DNA of 37,329 nucleotides from a virus. A program made the position numbers and the translations under genes. The notes below the pieces were generated by a model. That model did no database searches, was not told the DNA's origin, and worked only from the letters and a program-made list of their open reading frames with translations. Numbering within the stretch: position 1 is the stretch's first letter; each line of letters starts with the position of its first letter. The DNA lies in IMG/VR virus record IMGVR_UViG_3300021440_000072, positions 1-37,329 of that record; one strand, given 5' to 3'. Positions 36,991 through 37,329 of the stretch are shown here, piece after piece.

Positions 36991-37329
36991 ATGGCAAAAT
37001 ATGCGGGTGGTAATCCTACCATCGTTTTTACAAAACAGATTCAATACCAAGCGAACTTCGTTCCTCTGAAGGCGCTTTCTTCCACTACGCCGGTCAACCT
37101 CGACCGCTGGTACGCGCAACACCCTATTCCCGTTCGACGCCTGAAAAGTTTTGCTACCTTCCCGTACACGTTTTACACCCAAAAACCACCACTCATTCCA
37201 GTCGATGCGTGGCGGGGGAACCAAGAAGTCCCCGTTCGACGCCTGAAAAGTTTTGCTACCTTCCCGTACACGTTTTACACCCAAAAACCACCACTCATTC
37301 CAGTCGATGCGTGGCGGGGGAACCAAGAA
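36991..37329 (+). CDS. Repeat-rich fibre-like virion protein, 5' part
   Basis: The frame opens with ATG at 36991 and is still open at the last base after exactly 113 codons; base 1 continues in the same frame. Residues 10-50 (TIVFTKQIQYQANFVPLKAL, then VNLDRWYAQHPIPVRRL) are related to a later segment of the same protein (TIIVTRQVQYQANFNPL, then ITVDKWF). The gene therefore arose by repeated internal duplication. The last two units seen are identical 34-residue repeats ending PVDAWRGNQE. Joined to 1-1134, the protein would be about 490 residues or more, depending on repeat number. Confidence 0.7.
   Translation, partial: MAKYAGGNPTIVFTKQIQYQANFVPLKALSSTTPVNLDRWYAQHPIPVRRLKSFATFPYTFYTQKPPLIPVDAWRGNQEVPVRRLKSFATFPYTFYTQKPPLIPVDAWRGNQE
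37129..37329 (+). repeat. 102-bp in-frame tandem repeat, right-end copies
   Basis: Two copies that are identical as far as seen start at 37129 and 37231; the second is cut three bases before completion by the window end. The same unit occurs at 16-117. Perfect identity over three copies indicates very recent duplication or active copy-number change, and explains why the assembly ends here. Confidence 0.92.

Noticed and set aside
1-37329. Many minus-strand open frames, some over 100 codons (for example 10032-10553 and 7941-8528)
   Set aside because: They lie opposite well-supported plus-strand genes, lack recognisable domains and have the look of antisense shadows produced by codon bias.
1-37329. 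TGA recoding as in Absconditabacteria/Gracilibacteria
   Set aside because: Long conserved genes read full length under the standard code without internal TGA, and TGA serves as the stop at tight ATGA junctions (15230, 18897, 19346, 19995, 24021).
1-37329. CRISPR array, integrase, repressor or insertion sequence
   Set aside because: No regularly spaced direct repeats other than the iterons and the coding tandem repeat, and no recombinase or transposase motifs were found.

Overview
The window looks like an essentially complete, small (about 37 kb) tailed-phage genome, most likely circular or circularly permuted. All recognisable genes are on the + strand, tightly packed with many ATGA and TAATG overlaps. 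One gene is split by the window ends: it starts at 36991, runs off the end in frame, and continues in frame from base 1 to 1134. The split falls inside a 102-bp tandem repeat. The morphogenesis set (large terminase, long portal, scaffold, coat, head-tail adaptor, propeller-like nozzle, LysM protein and a 2277-residue polyvalent protein) points to a short-tailed, podovirus-like virion. No integrase, repressor, RNA polymerase, DNA polymerase, helicase or primase was recognised, so the phage looks lytic and dependent on host replication and transcription.

Layout. 36991-37329 plus 1-1134: repeat-rich fibre-like protein. 1146-5918: tail and internal virion proteins. 5922-12755: giant ejection-type polyvalent protein. 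12765-14012: small membrane proteins, holin and a lysozyme-like muramidase, with a terminator in the middle. 14069-14779: winged-helix replication initiator with three iterons inside its gene. 14781-21224: regulators and a recombination module (stand-alone sigma region 4, Sak4-like ATPase, RecB/Cas4-like nuclease, SSB, HNH, VRR-NUC, NinB). 21308-25798: accessory genes with zinc-ribbon mini-proteins, small terminase, zincin-like proteins and a 2H phosphoesterase. 25794-26760: an unusual, largely non-coding region with a Shine-Dalgarno-rich mini-operon, a terminator, a long stem-loop and a tRNA. 26759-28631: cysteine-peptidase lysin, YopX-like protein, translation initiation factor IF-1 and a very basic protein. 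28632-36971: terminase, portal, scaffold, coat, decoration protein and a DUF2341/LamG adhesin.

The most interesting signal is a candidate translation-initiation kit. The tRNA has a CAU anticodon and carries initiator hallmarks (C1xA72 mismatch, A11:U24). About 1.5 kb downstream is a clear IF-1 homologue, followed by a 57-residue basic protein. Nearly all genes lack Shine-Dalgarno motifs, and several sit 6-9 nt behind a -10 box, which implies leaderless mRNAs. By contrast, the unit at 25794-26176 has strong Shine-Dalgarno sites and a 12-nt perfect match to the complement of the 16S rRNA 3' end with no start codon after it. My inference is that the phage manipulates start-site choice on host ribosomes.

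Host. The muramidase and the C-terminal peptidoglycan-binding domain of the second lysin resemble proteins I know mainly from Patescibacteria (CPR), and Shine-Dalgarno-poor starts fit. TGA is used as a stop. A Patescibacterial host is therefore my best guess, but it is an inference from family resemblance.
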